The notes beneath the pieces are model-generated. The model was not told where the DNA came from and made no database searches. It was given only the letters and a program-made list of their open reading frames with translations. The position numbers and the translations under genes were made by a program. Positions 46,648 to 55,419 of a stretch of DNA of 64,000 bases are shown here, one piece after another; position 1 is the first letter of the stretch, and every line of letters begins with the position of its first letter. This DNA is from JAJPKK01 sp963787675 (GTDB lineage: Bacteria; Pseudomonadota; Alphaproteobacteria; Rhizobiales; Xanthobacteraceae): positions 1-64,000 of the forward strand of contig CAWBDV010000004.1 in the NCBI GenBank assembly GCA_963787675.1, in the 5' to 3' direction.

Positions 46648-46797
46648 TCACCCCGTCGCCCACCACACCGCGAGCCACAGCGCCGCGGCGACCGCGCCAG
46701 CGGCGATGAGCCGCGCTGCCGCCGACATGCGCAGCAACGACGGCGCAGGCCCCGGGGACGGGTGGGCCTCCTCCGGCGCGTGATGATGATGGGTCAT
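46648..46797 (-). CDS. His-rich single-helix membrane microprotein
   Basis: 49 residues. The N-terminus has HHHH followed by another His within 12 residues; a single membrane helix (about 25-47) ends the protein with WLAVWW. It lies seven bases before the zinc-transporter ATPase gene on the same strand, so it is very likely co-transcribed. The histidine cluster suggests metal binding at the membrane. Function not established. Confidence 0.6.
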   Translation of the reverse strand: MTHHHHAPEEAHPSPGPAPSLLRMSAAARLIAAGAVAAALWLAVWWATG

Positions 46798-46995
46798 GGC
46801 AGCGCTTATATGGGAGCGCTTGCGCAGTGTCGATGACGCGGACGCCCGCCCTCGCGGGACCTCCAATGGACCGCCCGAACTTGACGGAGCTTGGCGGTGG
46901 CTGGCCCGTCTCGATCAGCTATAATGTCTTGATGGGATGGCTGAGCGTCTTTTGTCCGTAAGGGACTGGGCGCAACTTCAAAAAGGAACCGCGCG

Positions 46996-47439
46996 ATGAA
47001 GATCAAGGCAATCCTGATCTCGGCATTCGTTGCTGCCATTGTCGTTCTCGCGTTGCCGACTGCGTCGGCGCGCGCGCAAGCGACCGCGCAGTCCATCAAG
47101 GACAAGGCAGTCGGCGAATGGCAGCTCGTTTCGGTCGCTGCGGGCGATATGGAGCCTTACGGCAACCGTCCGAAGGGCATGCTGTATATCGGCAACGACG
47201 ACCGGTTCTCGGTTATCGTCATTGGCAATTCCAAACACATCGCCTTCTTCGGGACCTACACCGTGGATGAGCGCGACAGCTCGCTGAACCTGCACATCGA
47301 AGACACCACGTCCAATGCCGGCCCCGAAAGCAACCACAAATGGCTCATCACGTTCAACGGCAATGAGATGACGCACAATCGCGCGACGCCGTCGGGCGCC
47401 AGAGGCACGGTGACGGCCGTCTGGAAGCGGGTCGATTAG
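46996..47439 (+). CDS. Lipocalin-like domain secreted protein
   Basis: 147 residues. Signal peptide 1-28 (ARAQA). The mature part matches the short lipocalin-like family: GEWQLVSVAA, YGNRPKGMLYIGNDDRFSVIV, FGTYTVDERDSSLNLHIE. A ribosome site (AAAGGAA) precedes the ATG. Ligand unknown. The stop is 13 bases from the convergent permease stop. Confidence 0.85.
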   Translation: MKIKAILISAFVAAIVVLALPTASARAQATAQSIKDKAVGEWQLVSVAAGDMEPYGNRPKGMLYIGNDDRFSVIVIGNSKHIAFFGTYTVDERDSSLNLHIEDTTSNAGPESNHKWLITFNGNEMTHNRATPSGARGTVTAVWKRVD

Positions 47440-47452
47440 ACCACGCCGCCGG

Positions 47453-48235
47453 CTAAACCTCGGGGCCGATGGCGCTGTCGTGCCAATGGCGTAGCAGGAG
47501 GCGTGTCAGCAGGGAGAGCGCGGCAAAGATCGCGATGCCCGTCAGCGAGATCAACACCAGCGCTGCAAACACCCGCGGGATGCGCAGGCGATAGGCTGAT
47601 TCCAGGATGCGGTAGGCCAAGCCCGATTGCGTCCCGCCCGTGCCGGCGACGAATTCCGCCACCACGGCGCCGATCAAAGCAAGCCCGCCGGAGATACGCA
47701 GCCCAGCCAGATAATACGGCAGCGCGCTTGGCAGCTTGAGCCACAGCATCGTTTGGCTGCGTGACGCGCCATACAGGCGGAACAGGTCGCGCAGATGCGC
47801 GTCGGCGCTGTTGAGCCCGGTGACGGTATTGGCGAGCACGGGAAAGAAGGCGACCAGCCATGCGCAGATGAACAAGGCGATGGTCGTATCCTTGACCCAG
47901 ATGATGATAAGCGGCGCAATCGCCACGATCGGCGTGACCTGCAGGATGACCGCATACGGAAACAGGCTGCGCTCGAGCCATCGCGACGAAGCGAGCAGCA
48001 TGCCAAGCAAAAGGCCGCCCAGCGCTGCCCCGAGGAAGGCGAGAAGGGTGATCTTGAGCGTGATCAGGAGGCTTGGCGAGAGCGTCGCGAAATCGTCGAT
48101 GAGCGTTCGCGCGATCACGAGCGGAGACGGCAGGATATAGACCGCGACACCGCTCGCATCGACGGAGATCTGCCAGATCGCGAGCAGCAGCACGCCGACG
48201 AGAAACGGCGCCGCATGATCGAGAACGCGCCTCAT
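47453..48235 (-). CDS. ABC transporter permease (SsuC/TauC/ThiX type)
   Basis: 260 residues, about six helices. YILPSPLVIARTLIDDF at the N-terminus and the EAA-like loop LFRLYGASRSQTMLWLKLPSALPY are the family hallmarks; GTQSGLAYRILESAYRLRIPRVFAALV follows. It overlaps the ATPase gene by four bases (ATGA). Confidence 0.92.
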   Translation of the reverse strand: MRRVLDHAAPFLVGVLLLAIWQISVDASGVAVYILPSPLVIARTLIDDFATLSPSLLITLKITLLAFLGAALGGLLLGMLLASSRWLERSLFPYAVILQVTPIVAIAPLIIIWVKDTTIALFICAWLVAFFPVLANTVTGLNSADAHLRDLFRLYGASRSQTMLWLKLPSALPYYLAGLRISGGLALIGAVVAEFVAGTGGTQSGLAYRILESAYRLRIPRVFAALVLISLTGIAIFAALSLLTRLLLRHWHDSAIGPEV

Positions 48236-49050
48236 CCTTCCTCCGCAATGCCCTGCGACAGGGCTGCTGAAACATTCTTGCAGTAGCCGGCGTATGTTGG
48301 CGACAGGCGGAACGCGTCGACGCGCGGATACGGCTCGTCGATCCGAAAATCCGCAATGATGCGGCCGGGACGCGCGCTCATCACCACGATGCGGTCGGCG
48401 AGAAACACCGACTCGAATACGCTGTGGGTGACGAAGATCACCGTGAGGTGGTAGGCCTGCCACAAGGCGAGGAGATCGCGGTTGAGCTTGAGCCGGGTGA
48501 TCTCGTCGAGCGCTGCGAACGGCTCGTCCATCAACAGGACGCGGGGGCGGGTGACGAGCGCGCGCGCCACCGAAACGCGCATGCGCATGCCGCCGGACAG
48601 TTGCCGCGGATGGGCGTTGGCAAAATCCTGCAGGCCGACTTGGCGCAGGGCGTCCATCACCTGCTGCCTCGCCGCGCGGCGGCTCGTTCCCTTGATGCGT
48701 AGGGGCAGATAGATGTTGTCGAACACGGTTGCCCACGGCATCAGGGTCGCGTCCTGGAACACGAAGCTGAGCTCCGGCAGCGGCCGCCCGAACGCATCGT
48801 GCACCGTCGTCGGCCACTCGAGGCGGCCGGACGTCGGGGAGTCGAGCCCCGCGATGATGCGCAACAGCGTGCTCTTGCCGCAGCCCGACGGCCCCAACAG
48901 CGCCAGAAACTGCGCCTCGCCGGGAATGGTGAGATCGATGCCGTCGAGCGCCGTGGTGCCGTTGGCGAATTTCTTGTGGAGTCCTTCAATCACCATCAGC
49001 GGACGGCCGGAGGCCCCGGCAGCCGCAGCAATCGGCAGCGGCGCGGTCAT
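48232..49050 (-). CDS. ABC transporter ATP-binding protein (SsuB/TauB/ThiZ type)
   Basis: 272 residues. Walker A GPSGCGKST, Q-loop FVFQDATLMPWATVFDNI, signature LSGGMRMRVSVARAL, Walker B LLMDEPFAALDE and H-loop VTHSVFESVFLADRI. ATG 49050 overlaps the dioxygenase stop (ATGA). Nitrate/sulfonate/taurine family; substrate unknown. Confidence 0.93.
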   Translation of the reverse strand: MTAPLPIAAAAGASGRPLMVIEGLHKKFANGTTALDGIDLTIPGEAQFLALLGPSGCGKSTLLRIIAGLDSPTSGRLEWPTTVHDAFGRPLPELSFVFQDATLMPWATVFDNIYLPLRIKGTSRRAARQQVMDALRQVGLQDFANAHPRQLSGGMRMRVSVARALVTRPRVLLMDEPFAALDEITRLKLNRDLLALWQAYHLTVIFVTHSVFESVFLADRIVVMSARPGRIIADFRIDEPYPRVDAFRLSPTYAGYCKNVSAALSQGIAEEG

Positions 49051-50021
49051 GCGGCCGAGACGGGAAGGTCCATCGATCGTTCGATCTTGGCGCGGATGTA
49101 ATCGCCGGCCTTCACCGGCGGCCACCGCGCCGGATTGGCGCTCGTCGCGCAGGTGGGCAGGCAGGCGATTTCGCTCTGCTCGTTGGGACTGAAGAACGCC
49201 ACCATTGAGAGACGCTGGGTCGATCCGGTGAGTTCGCGTCCGGGATTGACGACGCGGTGCAAGGTTGACCGCCACCGGCCGTTCGTCCACCGCGACAACA
49301 GATCACCCACATTGATGACGAAGCCGCCCGGGCTCGGCGGCACCGCGCGCCAGGTGCCGTCCGCCGCGCACACTTCAAGCCCGCCCGGCGCCTCGTCCTG
49401 CCGCAGGATGGTGAGCCCGCCGTAATCGTGATGAGCGCCGTAGCGCAGTTGTCCCGGCAGCGGCGGCACCGGCTGATCGGGATAATTGACGAAGCGCAAC
49501 GTCAACGAGGGATCGGCAAAGGGCGCGTCGAGATGAGTCTCGTCGAGATCGAGGGCGAGCGCGGTGAGGCGCGCGAGATATTTGCCCAAAGCCTCGACCT
49601 CGCGATTGTAGCGCAGCACGAGATCGCGGAGTTCGACCGGCCGTTCCGGCCAGATATTCGGCTTGCCAAGCGCTGATGGAGGCCGCGACAAGTTCGCGAA
49701 CACCAGCGCTTCGCAGAGGTCGGGGGGCGTATCCGCGTCAAGCGTCGCCGCGACGCTTTCGATGCCGACCGGCAGGTAGCCGCGCGCCTTGGCCTTCTCC
49801 GGCGGCGATGCGTGCATCTTTTCGGCAAGCGGCAGCGCGAAGAACGCGCGCACCGCGTCGTAGGTTGCAGCGATGAATGCCTCGTCGATGCCGTGCCCGA
49901 CAATGGTGACGAAGCCGACGTTCTCCAACGCGTCGCCAAACAGCCGCGCGACGCGAAGGCGATTGCCGTGATCGCCTTCGCGCGCGGGCGCGATATCGAT
50001 GACCGGAATGTGGAATGTCAT
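49047..50021 (-). CDS. Isopenicillin-N-synthase-like Fe(II)/2-oxoglutarate dioxygenase
   Basis: 324 residues. The N-terminal DIOX_N region has IPVIDIAP and GFVTIVGHGID. The double-stranded beta-helix core has the facial triad: His and Asp in GAHHDYGGLTIL and His in STLHRVVNP, with Arg of the 2-oxoglutarate-binding QRLSM motif. It is embedded in an ABC transporter operon with four-base overlaps on both sides, so it probably acts on the imported compound. Confidence 0.92.
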   Translation of the reverse strand: MTFHIPVIDIAPAREGDHGNRLRVARLFGDALENVGFVTIVGHGIDEAFIAATYDAVRAFFALPLAEKMHASPPEKAKARGYLPVGIESVAATLDADTPPDLCEALVFANLSRPPSALGKPNIWPERPVELRDLVLRYNREVEALGKYLARLTALALDLDETHLDAPFADPSLTLRFVNYPDQPVPPLPGQLRYGAHHDYGGLTILRQDEAPGGLEVCAADGTWRAVPPSPGGFVINVGDLLSRWTNGRWRSTLHRVVNPGRELTGSTQRLSMVAFFSPNEQSEIACLPTCATSANPARWPPVKAGDYIRAKIERSMDLPVSAA

Positions 50022-50998
50022 TTCTTGAGGAAGTTTAACGTATAGGCCGCCTTGTAGTCGAGCTTCGCGGGATAGACGCCGGCGGCGCTCATGGTGTCGA
50101 AGAACTCCTTCCATCGCGCATCGGTCATGGCGCCGACACCCAATGTCTTGGCATCGCCGCCGTCGACCATGCCCCGCTCCTTCATCTCCTTGAGCTTGAA
50201 ATGGAACAGCGGCTCGCCGTGTTCCGGGTTCATGACCATCATGAGCTTCATTCCGGCGGTGTAGTCGCCGGCCATGCACGCTTCGAAGCCCTTGCGCGTC
50301 GCATCGACGAACGCCTGCACCGTCTTGGCATTCTTCTCGATGTAAGGCTTGAGCCCGAAAATGCTGGTCGCATAGTTCGTATACCCGTAGTCGGCGAGCA
50401 GCAGCACCACCGGCGGCTTCGGCATGTGCGCGCCGAGCAGGAACGCGTCTTCGGTGACGTAGCCTTGCTGGATGGCATTCGGATCGGCAAGGAACGGCGC
50501 CGCCGAATAGGTGTAGGGCCGGAGTTGGTCGTCGGTGAAGCCGAACTTCTGCTTGAGAAACTGCCAGAACTCCTGCTGCGAGAACTTGCCGACCATCACC
50601 GGCTTGCCCTTCACGTCGGCAAGAGTGGAGATGCCCTTGTCGGGGTGTGCAACAAGCGTCTGCGGGTCCTTCTGGAAGAATGCAGCGACTGTCACGCCGG
50701 GAATCCCCTGGTCGACCATGTTCAGCGTCGTGAAACTCGACCCCATGCCGAGATCGACGGTGCCGTTGCTGATAAGCAGCGGCACATTGATGTCCGGACC
50801 TCCGGCCTTGAGTTCCACATCAAGCCCGGCCTGGTCATAAAGCCCGGCGGCCTTGGCTTGGAAAAATCCGCAGTGCTCGCCCTCAGGCAGCCAGTTCAGG
50901 CTGAACCTGACCTTCTCGGCGCCGAACGCCATAGTCGTAGCGAGCAAGGTCGCCGCTGCCACGCCGCAAAGCTGCGCTAAAATCGCATGCCTGTTCAT
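50018..50998 (-). CDS. NMT1/THI5-like ABC transporter substrate-binding protein
   Basis: 326 residues from ATG 50998, preceded by AGGAG. Signal peptide 1-26 (AFGAE). NWLPEGEHCGFFQAKAAGLYDQAGLDVEL is the NMT1/ThiY signature region; the cysteine-glycine motif pattern fits pyrimidine-precursor or sulfonate-binding proteins. First gene of the binding protein-dioxygenase-ATPase-permease operon. No TPP riboswitch is seen upstream, which weakens a thiamine role. Confidence 0.9.
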   Translation of the reverse strand: MNRHAILAQLCGVAAATLLATTMAFGAEKVRFSLNWLPEGEHCGFFQAKAAGLYDQAGLDVELKAGGPDINVPLLISNGTVDLGMGSSFTTLNMVDQGIPGVTVAAFFQKDPQTLVAHPDKGISTLADVKGKPVMVGKFSQQEFWQFLKQKFGFTDDQLRPYTYSAAPFLADPNAIQQGYVTEDAFLLGAHMPKPPVVLLLADYGYTNYATSIFGLKPYIEKNAKTVQAFVDATRKGFEACMAGDYTAGMKLMMVMNPEHGEPLFHFKLKEMKERGMVDGGDAKTLGVGAMTDARWKEFFDTMSAAGVYPAKLDYKAAYTLNFLKK

Positions 50999-51084
50999 GA
51001 TCGCTCCTGATCGCTTCTGCAAAAACATGAGTGATCAAAAATGAAGCAAGAAGTGCGCCAACGACCAGGGCTGTTCCTTAGGAC

Positions 51085-52166
51085 TTACTGCGCGTTCCGC
51101 GACCGCTTTATGCCAAGCGTTGACATCAACACAAGGTAGATCGCCTCGGCGTCGCGATACTCTTGCTCGTCGGCGGTCGACCATGGCCTCAGTCGAGCAT
51201 GCCGACCGGGATGGACGTAGTTGCGCATTCTCCTAAGAACGTGCGCCAGCTCAGCTGTATCGAAGCGAGCCATTTCGGTCTCAACCGGTCTTAACCAACG
51301 AGCTGCAAAACAAACTTCGATCAATGCCTCAAATGTCCAGGAGCTTGGTTTGTCTAGTGACTTTGGCGCAGCCGCTTTGGCAAATCTTTTGCTATCCGAG
51401 CGGCTTTTTTGGGCGAGCGCAGACACCTGATTAGAAGAAGTCCCTCAAGTCCGGCTCCAAGTGAAGTGACTGCCACTGAGTAAGCGCCGGCGATAGCCGC
51501 TTGCCTCGCTTCTTTTTCATATTGAACAACAATATCTCGCACTGCAAGGAAGTATTCATCCGCATGAAAAATAGACCGCCTGCCCCTCTCCCGGAGCAAA
51601 TCGAATTCTGTCTGTGAACGTTCGAATATGCTGAGCAAATCCTCTAATTTTAGCTCAATCAATAGCTTCTTAAAATTGTTGTCCAGTATGGCTTCGTATT
51701 GCTTCTCAAGTTCTCTGTATTCATTCGGTGCATCGGCCCGATACCAAAATTCATCAGGTCCCAGGCCGCACTTCTTCCGGATATTGTTGAGGGCTTCATC
51801 AATAGGCCCCAACTCCTTTTGATACAAACCGTCAAAGAAACGCGCGTCGTGCAGCCCCTCAACAGGAACTGACGCAAAGAAAACGTACTGCTGGCGCGAT
51901 ATTCGCCGCGTGACGTACAGCGCTTTGGCAAAAGCCACCCGTTCTCTTACGTGAGCTATATCCTTCCGTTGATTGGAATCTTTGTCAGAAAAAGATAAGA
52001 TATCGCGAAGCCGCCGCACCTCTCGCTCGCCCATCGCGCGGTCATTGAGCCGACGGAGCGCATCGAAATACTCTTTCGGGCCGATCCGCCCTCGAGACCG
52101 CCGATTGAGCGGCTTCAATCGAAAGCGTCTGACTTCTCGATCAGAGGCAGTCTTCATTAACGACAC
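51085..52166 (-). CDS. Hypothetical protein with HEPN-like C-terminus, frameshifted
   Basis: The first 270 residues run to a stop at 51354; the adjacent frame continues through 51426-51085 with WTFEALIEVCFAARWL and RRMRNYVHPGRHAR. Joining LPKRLRQS to LDKPSSW near 51358-51370, one base different, gives a single coherent protein of about 360 residues. The RNxxHPGRH end resembles the R-x4-6-H motif of HEPN RNase toxins. It has many charged helices and no signal peptide. Base composition is lower in GC than its neighbours. Function not known; a defence or stress role is only suggested. Confidence 0.6.
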
Positions 52167-52363
52167 GCCGGTCTCTGAAGCTTATCGCCATTAAATTCGG
52201 TTGTCGCCTTATATCTCGGTACCTTCTAGTTTAATAGGCTTTCGAGGTACCCGATTGCGACAGACGAAATTCTGCCGGCAATAGCACAATCCACGCCGAT
52301 ATGTGTTGCGGGCGGTGGAGGGCATCATGCGATGTAGGGCTAATGTGACTTCGATGATAGGCA

Positions 52364-53225
52364 CTACTCGCGTGTGCGATCGAAGAAGCGCAAATCCGGT
52401 GGCGACTGGCCCTTCTTCGACGGCATCAGGTAGCCGTCGGCGCTCAGGTAATAGTTCTCTTTCCCGATGAAGACCTGGGCGTTGTACTCGGGGCAGATCG
52501 ACTCCGGCCATTCGGACTGCGGGTCGGCATTGCGGACATATCGTTTGTTGACGATCCACGGGTGCGTCAGGGCGTGGTCGATGACCGTGATCTCGTCATG
52601 GAGGATGTTGGCGTCGGCCTTGTCGAGATAGATGCGCTCCCTGAAGACCGACTGGTTGTCGGCGTGCAGCGGAATGCCGGTCGCATCATAGATGCGCGGT
52701 CCCTTGAAGCCGCGGGTCTCGACCTCGAGTACCGTAGCGGCCGTCGCCGTCTTCATCGATCCATCGGCCGATGGAATAACCCTGGAAGGTCGGCTCGATC
52801 ACCTTCGGCCAATCGCGGCCGTCGGTGAAGACGCGGCGCAGCGGGTCGTAGTCGGCGATCAGGATGCAGGTCGTGTTCGGCGTGATGACGAATTCGAGCG
52901 GCCGGAACGCGACCATCATGAACGGCATGCCGGCGGCAACGCAGCGGGCGTGGTCGACGGCGGCGCCCTGCCCGCCGGCATCCTGATCGGCAAGGCTCGC
53001 CTCGAAGATCTTCTGATATTCCGGCGTGAGCGGCGCCTCTTGCCCCCGTCCCCACGACTTGGTCTGGTCGAACGACGGCTGTCCCCTCACGCCCGCAACT
53101 GCGAAGCGATCCCATTGACCGTGCAGGTCGGGATATTTGCTGTCATCGAACGCCCGGGCGCCGCTGATCGTCAGCAGCAGCACCGCAGCCTGCGCCATCA
53201 TACGCAACGTACTTCGGTAAAACAT
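52364..53225 (-). CDS. Secreted hypothetical protein, frameshifted
   Basis: Signal peptide (MFYRSTLRMMAQAAVLLLTI..ARAF). The mature protein begins DDSKYPDLHGQWDR and has FEASLADQDAGG, a segment with HARCVAAGMPFMM, and YSIGRWIDEDGDGRY. Near 52730-52736 one extra base moves the reading frame to VLEVETRGFKGPRIYDATGIPLHADNQS, which continues to 52364. The joined protein is about 286 residues. I recognise it as a conserved hypothetical of Rhizobiales but not its function. Confidence 0.7.
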
Positions 53226-53394
53226 TAAGTCCCTCGCGGCCGTCCCACCGGCTTGCCGGCAACCATAGAGGCATCGGCGCATTGCTGGAAGCGTCCGCGC
53301 CGCATATGCGCCAAGCGCAACCGCGATTTGACGGACCTCAGGTTTCTCCCGTCATGGCCGCGCTTCTCGCGGGGAATGACCACTCGAAACAGAA

Positions 53395-53414
53395 AGACCG
53401 CCTCGCGGCGGTCT
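53395..53414 (-). terminator. Terminator after the coiled-coil gene
   Basis: AGACCGCC (53395-53402) and GGCGGTCT (53407-53414) with loop TCGC; minus-strand TTCTGTTTCG follows. It lies about 35 bases beyond the coiled-coil stop. The remaining 53226-53449 shows no gene. Confidence 0.65.
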
Positions 53415-53449
53415 CTCCCTCTTGTAGTCAAAGGGCTATCTCGGGACGA

Positions 53450-54049
53450 TCAAGCGGCGCGCTTAAACGCCTCCTGTGCCGCGTGGTTGGCGCGATCGAA
53501 CGCGGCGCGGGTTTCCGCCAGAGCAGTCATCAATGCGGACCAGGACTGTTTGCCCGCCTCGTTCACCTTTTGGAGTTTTTTCTCCGCCTCGGCAGCGTCG
53601 GCTTCCATGTTCTTCACGGTAGCGTCTATCTCGCTCCGACGCTCAGCTGCAAAGTCCTTGCCAGCAGTGCGGAGGTTTTCGGCCGTTTCGCGCCACGCCT
53701 TCACTTGAGCGGCAGCTTGACGCTTAAAGGTCGCCTGCTGTTGCTCGATTTGCTGGCCGAAGCTTTCGATATATTTCTTGGCCTCGGTCTCGAACGCGTT
53801 CCACTGAGATTGTAACCGTGCTTTCTCTTGAATCCATACGGCCTCGTTGGCATCTGCCTGCTTTTTCAGCGTATCACGGAAGTCATCACGCTTCTTGCGC
53901 ATGTCACCGAGAGCTTGATTGGCTTTGGCGCGCGCGTCGGCTTGGACTTCGCTGACCTTCGCCTCAAGTGAAGCAAGCGTGGCGTCCATTTCATCGATCC
54001 GTTCTTTCGCCCAATTTAGATAAAAGTAAACGGTGCTATGTTTAGGCAT
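53450..54049 (-). CDS. Coiled-coil protein of unknown function
   Basis: 199 residues, almost entirely alpha-helical and coiled-coil, rich in A, E, K, Q and R, with a short N-terminal segment MPKHSTVYFYLNWAKERIDEMD. No cysteines or membrane segments. Resembles apolipoprotein-like or phasin-like helical proteins in composition only. It has its own terminator. Confidence 0.7.
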   Translation of the reverse strand: MPKHSTVYFYLNWAKERIDEMDATLASLEAKVSEVQADARAKANQALGDMRKKRDDFRDTLKKQADANEAVWIQEKARLQSQWNAFETEAKKYIESFGQQIEQQQATFKRQAAAQVKAWRETAENLRTAGKDFAAERRSEIDATVKNMEADAAEAEKKLQKVNEAGKQSWSALMTALAETRAAFDRANHAAQEAFKRAA

Positions 54050-54137
54050 AACTCATCCTCCGGGTTCTTTCTGGGGTAACAAACTCAATTACAAACCGTT
54101 CACCCTGGGCGCATTGATATAGGTCAACACAGAAAAT

Positions 54138-54350
54138 TTGCGCCGCGAGGGTTCCGCGCTTATGCCCAAGCGCCGGCTTGCCATGGCTCTCGCGTTCAAA
54201 CAGAAGGTGCCTGAAATGACCATCTCATACGAGGAGGCGGCGGAAGTGATCCTCGACAATCTCGCCAAGAACGGGCGGTTTTCGCGCCGGCGTGTCGGAG
54301 TGGCGCTCCCGCCTGGGTCGCGCAACTTCAAGGACGAAGTGCCGGGCTAG
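54138..54350 (+). CDS. Small hypothetical protein
   Basis: 70 residues from 54138, or 44 from the ATG 54216 (MTISYEEAAEVILDNLAKNGRF). The composition is protein-like (helix then RRRVGVALPPGSRNF). No family recognised. It overlaps the convergent gene by 23 bases. Confidence 0.3.
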   Translation: MRREGSALMPKRRLAMALAFKQKVPEMTISYEEAAEVILDNLAKNGRFSRRRVGVALPPGSRNFKDEVPG

Positions 54351-54660
54351 AGTGGCAAAGCGCATTAGTTGCCTGACCGAGGGAGGTCTGTGACGATAGG
54401 ACCCGCATCCTTGCGATTAATGCGTAAAGTGGAACCAGCGTCTCGATATCGGCTTTGTCGTGTTGGAGCGCGTGAATATAACATTGCGAAGCTTGTTCGA
54501 TGAATTCCTTGTAAAGGTCCTGACGACGGAGAAGGTCCTGCGCAAGCCATTGGGCTCGTGCCTGTGTGCGCGTGACCAACCACGATGCTAGGGCGGACGT
54601 AAGTCCACCTATGGTGGCTCCAACAAGCGCGGCCAAGGCGGAAATGAATGATGCATTCAT
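54328..54660 (-). CDS. Small membrane-anchored protein, probably truncated
   Basis: 110 residues. Membrane anchor at about 3-27 (FISALAALVGATIGGLTSALASWL), then a helical part (QWLAQDLLRRQDLYKEFIEQASQCYIHALQHDKADIETLVPLYALIARMRVLSS). Family members I know from Bradyrhizobium-like genomes continue another 40-60 residues; here the end (TSLGQATNALCHSSPALRP) is unrelated, so the 3' part is probably lost or frameshifted. Confidence 0.6.
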   Translation of the reverse strand: MNASFISALAALVGATIGGLTSALASWLVTRTQARAQWLAQDLLRRQDLYKEFIEQASQCYIHALQHDKADIETLVPLYALIARMRVLSSQTSLGQATNALCHSSPALRP

Positions 54661-54799
54661 GCGGTCACGAGGTTGAGTACGAGTTCAAAACGAGCGTCGA
54701 CCCCGGACCTAGCAGCGGGGCGCCAGAGTGTGCGCGCCACCTTCCGCGATATTGAGCTAAATCAATGATTGTTGCCGCGCGATCAGAAGATACTTGCTC

Positions 54800-55282
54800 A
54801 TGCGCCAGTTGATCATCAGCTGCCTTGCTCTTCTAACGATGGCTCCTTTGGCTGCCGCCGAGGACGTTGGCCAATTCCGGAACGACTGGACAGGCAACAG
54901 CATTGTCGTCGAGGCGGTCGCGGACCCCAAGGTACAGGGAGTGAGCTGTTATATTAGCCGGTTCAGCCGCAGCATAATCGACAGGCTCTCCAAGGGAAAC
55001 TGGTTCATCGATCCGTCCAACTCATCGATCGCATGCCGACAGACCGGGCCGGTGACAGTCGGTGACATCAATACCAGCACAAATGGCGAAGAAGTGTTTT
55101 CCGAGCGGCTCAGCCTTATCTTCAAGTCGCTCGCGGTGCGCCGCATCTACGACAAGAAGAACATGACGTTGATCTACGTCATCTACAGTCGGCAGGTGAA
55201 GGATGCCAGCGCAAAAATGAGCATCTCAGCGGTCCCCCTTTATGGCGCGGAGGTGAAATGGGCTGGCGACAAAGAACGATAA
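54800..55282 (+). CDS. creA: CreA family protein
   Basis: About 160 residues from ATG 54800 (a TTG six bases upstream is possible). Signal peptide 1-20 (LAAAEDVG). Near-complete family match: DWTGNSIVVEAVADPKVQGV, SCYISRFSRSIIDRL, IACRQTGPV, EEVFSERLSLIFKSLAVRR. Periplasmic; role unknown despite the catabolite-regulation name. Confidence 0.92.
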   Translation: MRQLIISCLALLTMAPLAAAEDVGQFRNDWTGNSIVVEAVADPKVQGVSCYISRFSRSIIDRLSKGNWFIDPSNSSIACRQTGPVTVGDINTSTNGEEVFSERLSLIFKSLAVRRIYDKKNMTLIYVIYSRQVKDASAKMSISAVPLYGAEVKWAGDKER

Positions 55283-55419
55283 CCACCCGGCTCGTTCTGC
55301 GGGATCGCGTAGCGCCGTCCCCATTATCAGGTCTGGGGGAGTCGCATCTCTGACCCATTCAATGCTAGGGGCGTTCTTCATTCGGCAGCGATCTCTCCAT
55401 TGCCTCGCGTTGCCAAGCG

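Noticed and set aside
46798..46995. Zur box controlling the zinc transporter
   Set aside because: No GTTATNNNATAAC-type palindrome; only an AGCGCT inverted repeat without known link to Zur.
50999..51084. TPP riboswitch before the THI5-like binding-protein gene
   Set aside because: The conserved CUGAGA core and paired helices are not present; only an AGGAG ribosome site is seen.
53253..53815. Plus-strand open frames opposite the coiled-coil gene
   Set aside because: Shadows of the 199-residue coiled-coil protein; the minus frame has its own start and terminator.
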